From NCBI GenBank assembly GCA_945865355.1, contig CAMBDN010000021.1, positions 1 to 17,884 of the forward strand: DNA of 17,884 bases, read 5' to 3'. A program made the translations under genes and the position numbers. Every line of letters starts with the position of its first letter. Position 1 is the first letter of the stretch. Shown one piece after another: positions 1 through 7,099 of this stretch. A model generated the notes under the pieces. The model was not told where the DNA came from. It saw nothing but the letters and a program-made list of their open reading frames with translations, and did not search any database. This stretch comes from Legionella genomosp. 1. GTDB lineage: Bacteria; Pseudomonadota; Gammaproteobacteria; Legionellales; Legionellaceae.

Positions 1-306
1 ATCGGTTTGAAAAAACAAACGCCCGCTACTTTTCGCATTATCTCTGTTCACAAAGCTTTTGATGGGTAAGCCTGCAACAATTTGCGCATGGCTTGCATTG
101 CTCATCAGCTCAACGAGCATACGGTTCGTTTGTCGAACGTTTCTAGCAACCTCAGAAATACCCGTTTTATGATTATCAAGTTCTTCTAAAACCACCATCG
201 GTAAATAAATATCATGTTCTTCAAAGTGGTAAATGGCGGTTGGATCATGCATGAGGATATTGGTATCAAGCACGAATAATTTTTGTTGCTTATTAACTCT
301 GTCCAT
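1..306 (-). CDS. PhoH family protein, N-terminal PIN domain (partial)
   Basis: The reverse strand from the ATG at 306 reads without a stop to the window edge, giving 102 residues of an N-terminus. It starts MDRVNKQQKLFVLDTNILMH. The DTN motif (Asp14) and the VVLEELDNHK block around residues 38-46 are the acidic residues expected of a PIN nuclease domain. Proteins with this start in proteobacteria usually continue into a PhoH-type P-loop ATPase domain, forming a predicted RNA-acting nuclease/ATPase. The ATPase half lies outside the window, so that part is inference. The gene begins 52 bp downstream of the bcp-like gene on the same strand, so co-transcription is likely. The ribosome binding site is weak (a GGA about 10 nt before the ATG). 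A stand-alone PIN toxin is less likely, given the long linker and no antitoxin gene visible. Confidence 0.8.
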   Translation of the reverse strand, partial: MDRVNKQQKLFVLDTNILMHDPTAIYHFEEHDIYLPMVVLEELDNHKTGISEVARNVRQTNRMLVELMSNASHAQIVAGLPIKSFVNRDNAKSSGRLFFQTD

Positions 307-358
307 TGAATTTTTCCATGTATTAAAGGGTCCATTGTGATGAGGGTAATGGTCTCAG

Positions 359-826
359 TCAAGTACTCTGTAATGACTCCAATGTAGTTAATACGTCATT
401 GACGTGACCATCAACGCGCACCCCTCGCCAAACATGTTGTATGACACCATTCGGATCAATAAGAAACGTGCTGCGCTCAATGCCACGGACCTGTTTACCA
501 TACATGGATTTCATTTTAATCACCGCAAATTGTTGACAGAGCTGTTCATCGCTGTCGCTGATCAATTCAAAAGGAAATTGTTGTTTTGCCTTGAAATTTT
601 CGTGCGATTTTAGGCTGTCTCGAGATATCCCCAGCACCACGGTATCTCGTGATGTAAATTTGGGGTATTGATCGCGGAAATCTTGTCCTTCTAAGGTGCA
701 TCCGGGCGTTGCGTCTTTCGGATAAAAATAAAGCACAACCCATTTTCCGTGAAAATCATCGAAGCTTTTTGTCATGCCATTGGTCGTATTAAACAGACCA
801 GAAGAGACGTGTTCACCTAAGTTCAT
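359..826 (-). CDS. bcp: Bcp/PrxQ-type thioredoxin-dependent peroxiredoxin
   Basis: This 155-residue protein is the usual length for the Bcp/PrxQ group, cytoplasmic peroxidases that reduce hydrogen peroxide and organic hydroperoxides. The catalytic motif P36-x-x-x-T40-x-x-C43 is intact (YPKDATPGCT), and the matching Arg is in GIERSTF (R118). Many Bcp proteins have a resolving Cys five residues after the peroxidatic one. Here that segment is TLEGQDFRD with no Cys. The alternative resolving site in helix 3 (about 36 residues after the peroxidatic Cys) is Lys79 in SHENFKAKQ. The only other Cys is C97. The enzyme may therefore work in a 1-Cys manner or use C97. A GGAG at 834-837 is well placed before the ATG at 826. 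It is divergent from smpB and upstream of the PhoH-like gene. Confidence 0.93.
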   Translation of the reverse strand: MNLGEHVSSGLFNTTNGMTKSFDDFHGKWVVLYFYPKDATPGCTLEGQDFRDQYPKFTSRDTVVLGISRDSLKSHENFKAKQQFPFELISDSDEQLCQQFAVIKMKSMYGKQVRGIERSTFLIDPNGVIQHVWRGVRVDGHVNDVLTTLESLQST

Positions 827-925
827 GAGAAAGCTCCAAAATATTATAATGAGCCGCTAAATTTAGCACGTTACTATAAAAACCCCAATCGTCTCAAAAA
901 TATAGGGGCTTCGCATTTAATACGT

Positions 926-931
926 TATAAT
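926..931 (+). promoter_or_regulatory. Candidate -10 box for smpB
   Basis: A perfect TATAAT lies 31 bp upstream of the smpB ATG, in the 136-bp gap between the divergent bcp and smpB genes. No convincing -35 hexamer is seen at 16-18 bp spacing, so the call rests on the -10 alone and on its position. Confidence 0.4.
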
Positions 932-962
932 CATCTCTTTTCGTTACCCGTTCAGGTGTCTG

Positions 963-1430
963 ATGACAACCAGCAACCCTCAAAACGCGACCATCGTCGT
1001 CAACAAAAAGGTGCGTTTTGATTACTTTATCGAAGATGAATTTGAGGCCGGCTTAGTCCTTCACGGCTGGGAAGTCAAAAGTTTGCGCGCGGGTAAAATA
1101 AATTTATCGGATGCTCATGTAATCATTAAACACGGCGAAGCATGGTTACTCTGTGCCCAAATTCAGCCGCTTGCTACGGCGTCTACTCATGAACACCCAG
1201 AAGCGAATCGTACTCGTAAATTACTGTTGAACCAGCGTGAAATCAGCCAATTGATTGGTAGTGTTGAGCGGCAAGGCTATACGATAGTTGCGCTATCTCT
1301 CTATTGGAAGCGAAATAAGGTAAAATTAAAAATTGCCTTGGCCAAGGGTAAAAAAATGCATGATAAACGAACGGCGGTCAAGGATCGTGATTGGCAGCGT
1401 GATCGCTCACGTATTATGAAAAAAAGGTGA
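963..1430 (+). CDS. smpB: SsrA (tmRNA)-binding protein SmpB
   Basis: This 155-residue protein matches SmpB in length and in all signature blocks: the N-terminal VNKKVRFDYFIEDEFEAGL, then GWEVKSLRAGKINLSDAHV around residues 36-54. The C-terminal basic tail, with HDKRTAVKDRDWQRD and IMKKR, is the part that folds in the mRNA channel of stalled ribosomes. SmpB binds tmRNA and delivers it to ribosomes stalled on broken messages, for trans-translation. The tmRNA gene itself (ssrA) is not in this window. The start is an ATG preceded by CAGGTG at 953-958. glmS follows 70 bp downstream on the same strand, a gap large enough for its own promoter. The identification is secure. Confidence 0.98.
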   Translation: MTTSNPQNATIVVNKKVRFDYFIEDEFEAGLVLHGWEVKSLRAGKINLSDAHVIIKHGEAWLLCAQIQPLATASTHEHPEANRTRKLLLNQREISQLIGSVERQGYTIVALSLYWKRNKVKLKIALAKGKKMHDKRTAVKDRDWQRDRSRIMKKR

Positions 1431-1435
1431 CCTTC

Positions 1436-1464
1436 GTGCCATTACGGCTACAATCATCTACAAT
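1436..1464 (+). promoter_or_regulatory. Candidate glmS promoter
   Basis: GTGCCA (1436-1441), a 17-bp spacer and TACAAT (1459-1464) form a plausible sigma-70 promoter between smpB and glmS. A second TACAAT lies at 1449-1454, exactly 10 bp upstream. A strong GAGGAG ribosome binding site follows at 1489-1494, 6 nt before the glmS ATG. Confidence 0.35.
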
Positions 1465-1500
1465 TTAAAGTTAAAAACAGGAAGAATTGAGGAGTAACCT

Positions 1501-3315
1501 ATGTGCGGGATAATGGGTGCGGTGTCGCATCGTGATATTAGCAAGGTGCTGCTAGAGGGATTGCGCCGTCTAGAATATCGTGGTTATGACTCAGCTGGTA
1601 TTGCAGTTATTGATAGCGCTGGGCGCTTAAAGCGACTCAGAATTCAAGGCAAAGTCCAAGGCTTGGCTGATGCGATGGCGGAGACGTCTGTTGCGGGTCA
1701 TACGGGGATTGCTCATACGCGCTGGGCAACGCATGGAAAACCTTGTGAGCAAAATGCCCACCCGCAGCTTTCTCATGGTGAAGTGGCTATTGTTCATAAT
1801 GGAATCATCGAAAACCATGAAGAACTTCGACACTATTTACAAGAAATAGGGTATCAATTTACCTCTGAGACGGATACCGAAGTCGCTGTGCATCTCATCC
1901 ACCATCATTATCAACATGAAAAATCGTTACTGCTTGCGGTTCAGGCCACAGCAGCACAAATGGACGGAGCATTCTCTTTAGGTGTCATGCACCAGCAACA
2001 TCCAAATGAATTGGTTGCAATACGTAAGGGTAGCCCACTCGTTATAGGTTTGGGGATTGATGAGCAATTTATTGCGTCGGATGCATTGGCACTTCGTTCA
2101 TTTGCCCAGGCAGTTATTTACCTTGAGGAAGGCGATAGTGCACGATTAACAACAGGGCAGGTTGAATTTTATGACGCAAACAATCAACTTGTGCAGCGTG
2201 AGGCTCAGCCATTAAGCGACGATTGTCATGCGGTGAGTAAAGGCCCCTACCGTCATTTTATGTTGAAGGAAATTTTTGAACAAACAAAAGTATTAGCCGA
2301 TACGTTAGAAGGGCGTATTGCAAGTCCTGAGGTATTGCGCGCGAGTTTTGGTGAGCGAGCTGCGGCGATTTTTACCCAAGTTAAACAAATACATATTGCT
2401 GCCTGTGGCACCAGTTACCATGCCGGTATGGTTGCCAAATATTGGTTGGAGTCACTGACTGGCTTGCCCACACAAGTAGAGATTGCCAGTGAGTATCGTT
2501 ACCGTGATGTCGTCGTGGGTGATAACACGCTGTTTATCGCCGTGTCGCAGTCAGGTGAAACCGCCGATACGCTTGCCGCATTAAATAAAGCGAAAAAGAT
2601 AAACTATCTGGCAAGTCTAGCCATTTGTAATGTTGCAACAAGTAGTTTAGTGCGCGAATCCGATTGTGCGTTTTTGACTCGCGCCGGTGTTGAGGTCGGC
2701 GTTGCTTCTACCAAGGCGTTTACGACACAGCTGGCAGCCCTTTTAATGTTAGCAGCAGCACTTTGCCATGATGACCGTGTTAATGAGGTCTTGGAGCAGT
2801 TGCAACAATTACCGGCGAATTGTGAGCGAGCGTTAAAAATTAGTGCTGAAGTTGAGTCACTGGCGGCTTTATTTGTCACTAAGGCGCATGCACTGTTTTT
2901 AGGTCGCGGTGTTCAATACCCCGTCGCACTTGAGGGCGCATTAAAATTAAAAGAAATTTCATACATCCATGCTGAAGCGTATCCGGCAGGGGAATTAAAG
3001 CATGGTCCATTGGCGCTAGTTGATAATGACATGCCGGTCGTTGCCGTAGCCCCTAATGATGAATTGCTGGATAAATTAAAATCTAATTTGCATGAAGTCA
3101 GTGCGCGAGGGGGGCAGCTCTTTGTATTTGTTGATGATTCTGAGGAATGGCCAGCAAATGGTGCGCATTTAATTCATGTACCTAGCTGTGGTCATTGGAT
3201 TGCGCCGATTGTTTACACGATTCCTTTGCAATTATTGGCTTACCATGTGGCAGTGGCTAAAGGTACGGATGTCGATCAACCACGCAATTTAGCAAAATCG
3301 GTTACCGTGGAGTAA
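1501..3315 (+). CDS. glmS: Glutamine--fructose-6-phosphate aminotransferase (isomerizing)
   Basis: This 604-residue protein (E. coli GlmS is 609) makes glucosamine-6-phosphate from fructose-6-phosphate and glutamine, the first step to UDP-GlcNAc for peptidoglycan and lipopolysaccharide. The N-terminal glutaminase domain starts MCGIMGAVSHR, so Cys2 becomes the N-terminal nucleophile after Met removal. TRWATHG (73-79) and the oxyanion pair Asn100-Gly101 in HNGIIENHEE are present. Two SIS sugar-isomerase domains follow, with AACGTSYHAGMV, SQSGETADTL and GVASTKAFTTQ. GELKHGPLAL carries the ring-opening His (about residue 501), and the conserved tail DQPRNLAKSVTVE has Lys599. It stands alone, without glmU beside it. 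No glmS ribozyme is expected or seen in the 70-bp leader. It converges on the minus-strand gene ending at 3370. Confidence 0.98.
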   Translation: MCGIMGAVSHRDISKVLLEGLRRLEYRGYDSAGIAVIDSAGRLKRLRIQGKVQGLADAMAETSVAGHTGIAHTRWATHGKPCEQNAHPQLSHGEVAIVHNGIIENHEELRHYLQEIGYQFTSETDTEVAVHLIHHHYQHEKSLLLAVQATAAQMDGAFSLGVMHQQHPNELVAIRKGSPLVIGLGIDEQFIASDALALRSFAQAVIYLEEGDSARLTTGQVEFYDANNQLVQREAQPLSDDCHAVSKGPYRHFMLKEIFEQTKVLADTLEGRIASPEVLRASFGERAAAIFTQVKQIHIAACGTSYHAGMVAKYWLESLTGLPTQVEIASEYRYRDVVVGDNTLFIAVSQSGETADTLAALNKAKKINYLASLAICNVATSSLVRESDCAFLTRAGVEVGVASTKAFTTQLAALLMLAAALCHDDRVNEVLEQLQQLPANCERALKISAEVESLAALFVTKAHALFLGRGVQYPVALEGALKLKEISYIHAEAYPAGELKHGPLALVDNDMPVVAVAPNDELLDKLKSNLHEVSARGGQLFVFVDDSEEWPANGAHLIHVPSCGHWIAPIVYTIPLQLLAYHVAVAKGTDVDQPRNLAKSVTVE

Positions 3316-3369
3316 TTAGCGCACTATTTTGACGGAGGAATATCACGCCTGTTGGTTTCTGGAGGATAT

Positions 3370-4002
3370 TTAAATCAGTTGAAAATCGCTGCATGATAAT
3401 GCAGTGACATGTTCCTTGAGCCATTCATCTAATTGTGTGGGGGATTGTGCTTTGGTTTGCTGATATTCTTCGTAATCCTTAGGTTTTATGCCGATCGCTA
3501 TCCCATCTTGTGGTCTAAACCCAATCAAATTTTTGGGAGCTTTCACCCTGAGTAAGCTCCCCTCCTTCTCCATATGATGTTTATCCAATGGATTAATTGT
3601 GCCCAGTAAGATGAGATATAATTGTTCTGCAAAGCTTAAGTGGAGACCACTTTTTTTATGACCACTGTGGCAGCAAACCAAGTGAATCTTTAAATATTTA
3701 GTGTGCAGATTTAAGCCATGAGACTGTAATAAATCAGCCAACTCTAGTGGGCTCAAACCAGATAATAGCGTTTTCTCGCGATCGCCATGGCCCACTACAT
3801 AAAGTGTTTCATTGGATTGAAGGTGTGAAATAGGGCGCATGCTATCTTTTGTGGTGAAAATTTCACCTCTTTTACTCTCTTCTAGTGATCGACCGTAGGT
3901 GCGGCGCTCAAAAAAATTAAATTTTTTACAAGTTAAAGCCGCGGATTGTTTGAGTAGTTCGTGATTGTCAATTTCGTTGTCCACATAGACTAAAAAGATC
4001 AT
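3370..4002 (-). CDS. Putative caspase-fold (clan CD, C80-like) cysteine peptidase
   Basis: I do not recognise a named gene in this 210-residue protein. LYVVGHGD (His72) sits at the end of a beta strand. SGLSPLELADLLQSHGL follows, then a strand KIHLVCCHSG ending in Cys110-Cys111, then a helix SFAEQLYLILLG. A His-Gly strand, a helix, then a hydrophobic strand ending in Cys-x-Ser-Gly is the catalytic layout of clan CD peptidases such as the C80 autoprocessing domains of large toxins and clostripain. His72 and Cys111 would be the dyad; this is inference from pattern. There is no signal peptide or membrane segment. It is a stand-alone domain rather than part of a large toxin. No good ribosome binding site precedes the ATG at 4002. 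It lies alone, convergent with glmS and divergent from tex. A non-peptidase relative of the same fold is possible. Confidence 0.6.
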   Translation of the reverse strand: MIFLVYVDNEIDNHELLKQSAALTCKKFNFFERRTYGRSLEESKRGEIFTTKDSMRPISHLQSNETLYVVGHGDREKTLLSGLSPLELADLLQSHGLNLHTKYLKIHLVCCHSGHKKSGLHLSFAEQLYLILLGTINPLDKHHMEKEGSLLRVKAPKNLIGFRPQDGIAIGIKPKDYEEYQQTKAQSPTQLDEWLKEHVTALSCSDFQLI

Positions 4003-4352
4003 TTAGGATTAACTCAGAAAAGTAAATTCACGTTGTATTCAATAAATCAGAAGTGTTGGATGCGTGTTTATCATTGGTATAGGCTATGATCATACAAGGA
4101 GATTATCTTTCAAGGCAAGGGTTACAATGTCCATCACTATCCTCCGCTAAACAGAGCGTCTCGGTCCTCTCCGGTATGATAGGGACCAAAAATAGGTATT
4201 TTTAGTTATTTGATAGACAGATTAACTGGAAAAACCCAATGAAGGTGCGGCTCTTTATACTTAACTTGTTGGTAATGATGGATGATGTTCGCAAAATGAT
4301 ATGGAATAGCGATATAATGTGCACGATTTTGTCTTGTACTACGAGGAAGTGA
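4003..4352. other. 350-bp divergent intergenic region
   Basis: This gap separates the minus-strand caspase-like gene from plus-strand tex. It holds the candidate tex promoter near its right end. Around 4163-4203 it holds a GGTCC/GGACC inverted repeat next to a 7-bp AT palindrome. I see no RNA gene, no convincing open reading frame and no copy of the repeats found elsewhere in the window. Confidence 0.5.
4288..4318 (+). promoter_or_regulatory. Candidate tex operon promoter
   Basis: A perfect TATAAT at 4313-4318 lies 34 bp before the tex ATG. TTCGCA at 4288-4293 could be the -35 box, with a long 19-bp spacer. The ribosome binding site GAGG (4343-4346) is 6 nt from the start. Confidence 0.45.
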
Positions 4353-6719
4353 ATGACACCAGTGATGTTAGAAACAGCGGCGATGATTGCGCAAGAGCTG
4401 AAGGTTAAGGTTTCACAGGTTGAGACGGCGATTCGCTTACTCGATGACGGTGCGACTGTTCCATTTATAGCGCGTTATCGTAAAGAGGCGACTGCCGGGC
4501 TCGATGATACTCAGTTGCGCGTACTTTCTGAGCGTTTGTATTATTTACGCGAACTGGATGAGCGGCGTGGAATGGTTTTGCAAACGATTCGTGAGCAAGA
4601 TAAATTAACCAAAGAATTAGAGCACGCCATTTTATCGGCGGATACCAAAACACGACTAGAAGATTTGTACCTTCCCTTTCGACCCAAACGACGCACCAAA
4701 GCAATTTCTGCAAAAGAAGCAGGATTGGAGCCACTGGCTCAAGCTTTGTTACAAGATCCTACCCTTACTCCGGAAGCCCATGCGGAACAATTTATTAACA
4801 AAGAGGCGGGTGTTGAAACGGTAGAGGCCGCTCTTGAGGGAGCTCGCCAAATTCTCATGGAAGATTTTGCTGAGAATGCTGAGTTACTCAACGAATTGCG
4901 CCAACATTTATGGCAACACGGCGTGCTTACATCGGTGGGAGTGAAGGATAAGCCCAAGGCGAAGGATAAAAAAGGTGCTGCAAATAAATTCGCTGATTAT
5001 TTTGCTTATGCTGAACCGATTCATAAAATTCCTTCTCACCGAGCGCTCGCGCTTTTTCGCGGTCGTCGCGAGAGTGTGTTGCAATTAGCGCTTACCTTGC
5101 CCAATGATGCGGCCTATGGCGAGGAGCGAATAGCTACCCATTTTAAAATCAGTGATCAAAAGCGTTCCGCTGATAATTGGTTGATGGAAACCGTGCGTCT
5201 TACTTGGAAGGTTAAATTATTTACTAAGCTGACGCTAGAGTTATTAAGCCGTTTACGCGAATCGGCTGATGAAGAGGCGATTCAGGTGTTTGCCCGTAAT
5301 TTACGAGACTTGTTATTAGCAGCTCCTGCCGGTCCACAAGTTACTATTGGTTTGGATCCAGGCATTCGTACTGGGGTGAAAGTGGTTGTGGTTGATGTCA
5401 CCGGCAAATTACTTGATTACACCGCCGTGTTTCCACTGGCGCCACAAAACGAATGGCATCAATCCATTGCGCAACTGGCTAAATTGGCCGCTAAACACCA
5501 GGTAAATCTCATCAGTATTGGCAATGGCACCGGATCGCGTGAAACAGAGCGCCTGGTTGCGGATATGATTAAGATGTATCCCGATTTGAAATTAACAAAA
5601 GTCGTGGTGAGTGAAGCGGGAGCCTCTGTATATTCAGCGTCTGAATTAGCGGCTAACGAATTTCCTGACTTGGATGTTACCCTCAGAGGGGCTGTATCTA
5701 TTGCTAGACGGTTGCAGGATCCACTGGCAGAATTGGTAAAAATTGAGCCGAAAGCAATTGGTGTTGGCCAATATCAACATGATGTGAATCAAGCCCGTTT
5801 GGCGCGTGGTCTCGATGGCGTTGTCGAAGATTGTGTGAATGCCGTTGGGGTGGACGTTAACACCGCCTCTGTCGCATTGTTAACCCACGTATCAGGACTC
5901 AATGAAACGCTGGCAAAAAATTTAGTGCAATACCGTGATGAGAACGGCATATTTCACAACCGTGAGCACTTAAAGAACGTTGCTAGGATGGGTGAAAAAG
6001 CGTTCCAGCAGGCGGCTGGATTTTTACGCATTATGACCGGCGATAACCCTTTAGATGCATCCAGTGTTCACCCTGAGGCCTATCCTTTAGTCGAAAAAAT
6101 CCTTGCTGATAAACAGGTTGATATTCGGCAAGCCATAGGTAATCGTGCGTTACTGCAAAGTATCAACGCCGCAAACTATGTTGACGAACAATATGGATTG
6201 CCGACCATTTGTGATGTGTTGCAAGAGCTGGAAAAGCCGGGACGTGATCCACGGCCTGAATTTAAAACAGCTAGTTTTAAAGAGGGCATTGAAGACATTA
6301 GCCATTTACAAGAAGGAATGATTCTTGAAGGGGTGGTCAGTAATGTTACCAATTTTGGTGCATTTGTGGATATCGGCGTGCATCAAGATGGTTTGGTACA
6401 CATTTCGGCAATGACCAAACGTTTTATTAGTGATCCACATGCTATTGTCAAAGCGGGTGATATTGTTACCGTTAAAGTGGTGGAAGTGGATAAAGAGCGC
6501 CGGCGGATTGGTTTAACGATGCGGCTTGAGGAAGAAAAAGCCGTAGTACCGCAAAAAAAGAAAGAGCCCGTATCGAACGTGAAGAACGTTGAATCGTTCA
6601 AGAAACATGAAAAAACTAAAAAACCTGAGCCGCCAAAAATAGCGCCAGCGGCTAAAAAAACCATATTTAACACGGCCATGGCTGATGCATTGTCTAAACT
6701 AAAACGTGGATCTGAATAA
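4353..6719 (+). CDS. tex: Tex family transcription accessory / S1 RNA-binding protein
   Basis: This 788-residue protein is full length for Tex, a cytoplasmic nucleic-acid-binding protein linked to transcription and toxin-gene expression in several bacteria. The N-terminal helical region contains DDGATVPFIARYRKEATAGLD-type sequence (about 30-50). The YqgF/RNase H-like domain begins near residue 331 with TIGLDPGIRTGVKV and includes GNGTGSRETE. Helix-hairpin-helix segments follow at about 505-560 (HVSGLNETLAKNLV, ARMGEKAFQQAAGF). An S1 domain sits at about 652-720 (GVVSNVTNFGAFVDIGVHQD, GLVHIS). The last 65 or so residues are a Lys/Pro-rich, probably disordered tail. The start has a GAGGAAG ribosome binding site. 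The stop overlaps the yciA ATG by one base (TAATG), so the two are translationally linked. Confidence 0.97.
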   Translation: MTPVMLETAAMIAQELKVKVSQVETAIRLLDDGATVPFIARYRKEATAGLDDTQLRVLSERLYYLRELDERRGMVLQTIREQDKLTKELEHAILSADTKTRLEDLYLPFRPKRRTKAISAKEAGLEPLAQALLQDPTLTPEAHAEQFINKEAGVETVEAALEGARQILMEDFAENAELLNELRQHLWQHGVLTSVGVKDKPKAKDKKGAANKFADYFAYAEPIHKIPSHRALALFRGRRESVLQLALTLPNDAAYGEERIATHFKISDQKRSADNWLMETVRLTWKVKLFTKLTLELLSRLRESADEEAIQVFARNLRDLLLAAPAGPQVTIGLDPGIRTGVKVVVVDVTGKLLDYTAVFPLAPQNEWHQSIAQLAKLAAKHQVNLISIGNGTGSRETERLVADMIKMYPDLKLTKVVVSEAGASVYSASELAANEFPDLDVTLRGAVSIARRLQDPLAELVKIEPKAIGVGQYQHDVNQARLARGLDGVVEDCVNAVGVDVNTASVALLTHVSGLNETLAKNLVQYRDENGIFHNREHLKNVARMGEKAFQQAAGFLRIMTGDNPLDASSVHPEAYPLVEKILADKQVDIRQAIGNRALLQSINAANYVDEQYGLPTICDVLQELEKPGRDPRPEFKTASFKEGIEDISHLQEGMILEGVVSNVTNFGAFVDIGVHQDGLVHISAMTKRFISDPHAIVKAGDIVTVKVVEVDKERRRIGLTMRLEEEKAVVPQKKKEPVSNVKNVESFKKHEKTKKPEPPKIAPAAKKTIFNTAMADALSKLKRGSE

Positions 6720-7099
6720 TGGTACTTACGCGCAGCGAGATTACTATCCAGACATTGGCGATGCCCGCAGACACCAATGCCAACGGTGATATTTTTGGTG
6801 GTTGGTTGGTTTCGCAGATGGATTTGGCCGCAGGTGTGTTGGCTAAAAAATTATCCCGGGGGCGAGCGGCAACCGTTGCTATTCATTCAATGACGTTTCT
6901 TCGACCGGTTCATGTGGGTGATGTGGTCAGTTGCCATGTAGAGCTTATAAAATTGGGTAGTTCTTCGATGACAATCGCAGTAGAGGCGTGGACAGAAACG
7001 TTATCGACAGGAGAAAAATATTGTGTGACTGAAGGGACTTTTGTTTTTGTAGCCATAGATGATGATGGAAAACCACGAAAGATACCCCAATCAGCATGA
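6719..7099 (+). CDS. yciA: Acyl-CoA thioesterase, YciA family (hotdog fold)
   Basis: This 126-residue single hotdog-domain protein hydrolyses acyl-CoA thioesters to free acid and CoA. The family signature DTNANGDIFGGWLVSQMD spans residues 18-35. Asp35 in SQMD aligns with the catalytic Asp (D44) of the Haemophilus YciA. HSMTFLRPVHVGDVV and the strand GEKYCVTEGTFVFVAID are also typical, and the end KPRKIPQ is family-like. It starts inside the tex stop codon and ends with a 4-nt ATGA overlap with the next gene, so it is the middle gene of a tight three-gene operon. There is no signal peptide, so it is cytoplasmic. The functional link to tex is not known and may only be shared transcription. Confidence 0.95.
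   Translation: MVLTRSEITIQTLAMPADTNANGDIFGGWLVSQMDLAAGVLAKKLSRGRAATVAIHSMTFLRPVHVGDVVSCHVELIKLGSSSMTIAVEAWTETLSTGEKYCVTEGTFVFVAIDDDGKPRKIPQSA

Noticed and set aside
4127..4150. Possible 7-codon leader peptide (ATG TCC ATC ... TAA) upstream of tex
   Set aside because: There is no runs-of-one-amino-acid signal, no attenuator-like terminator before tex, and such short frames are common by chance.
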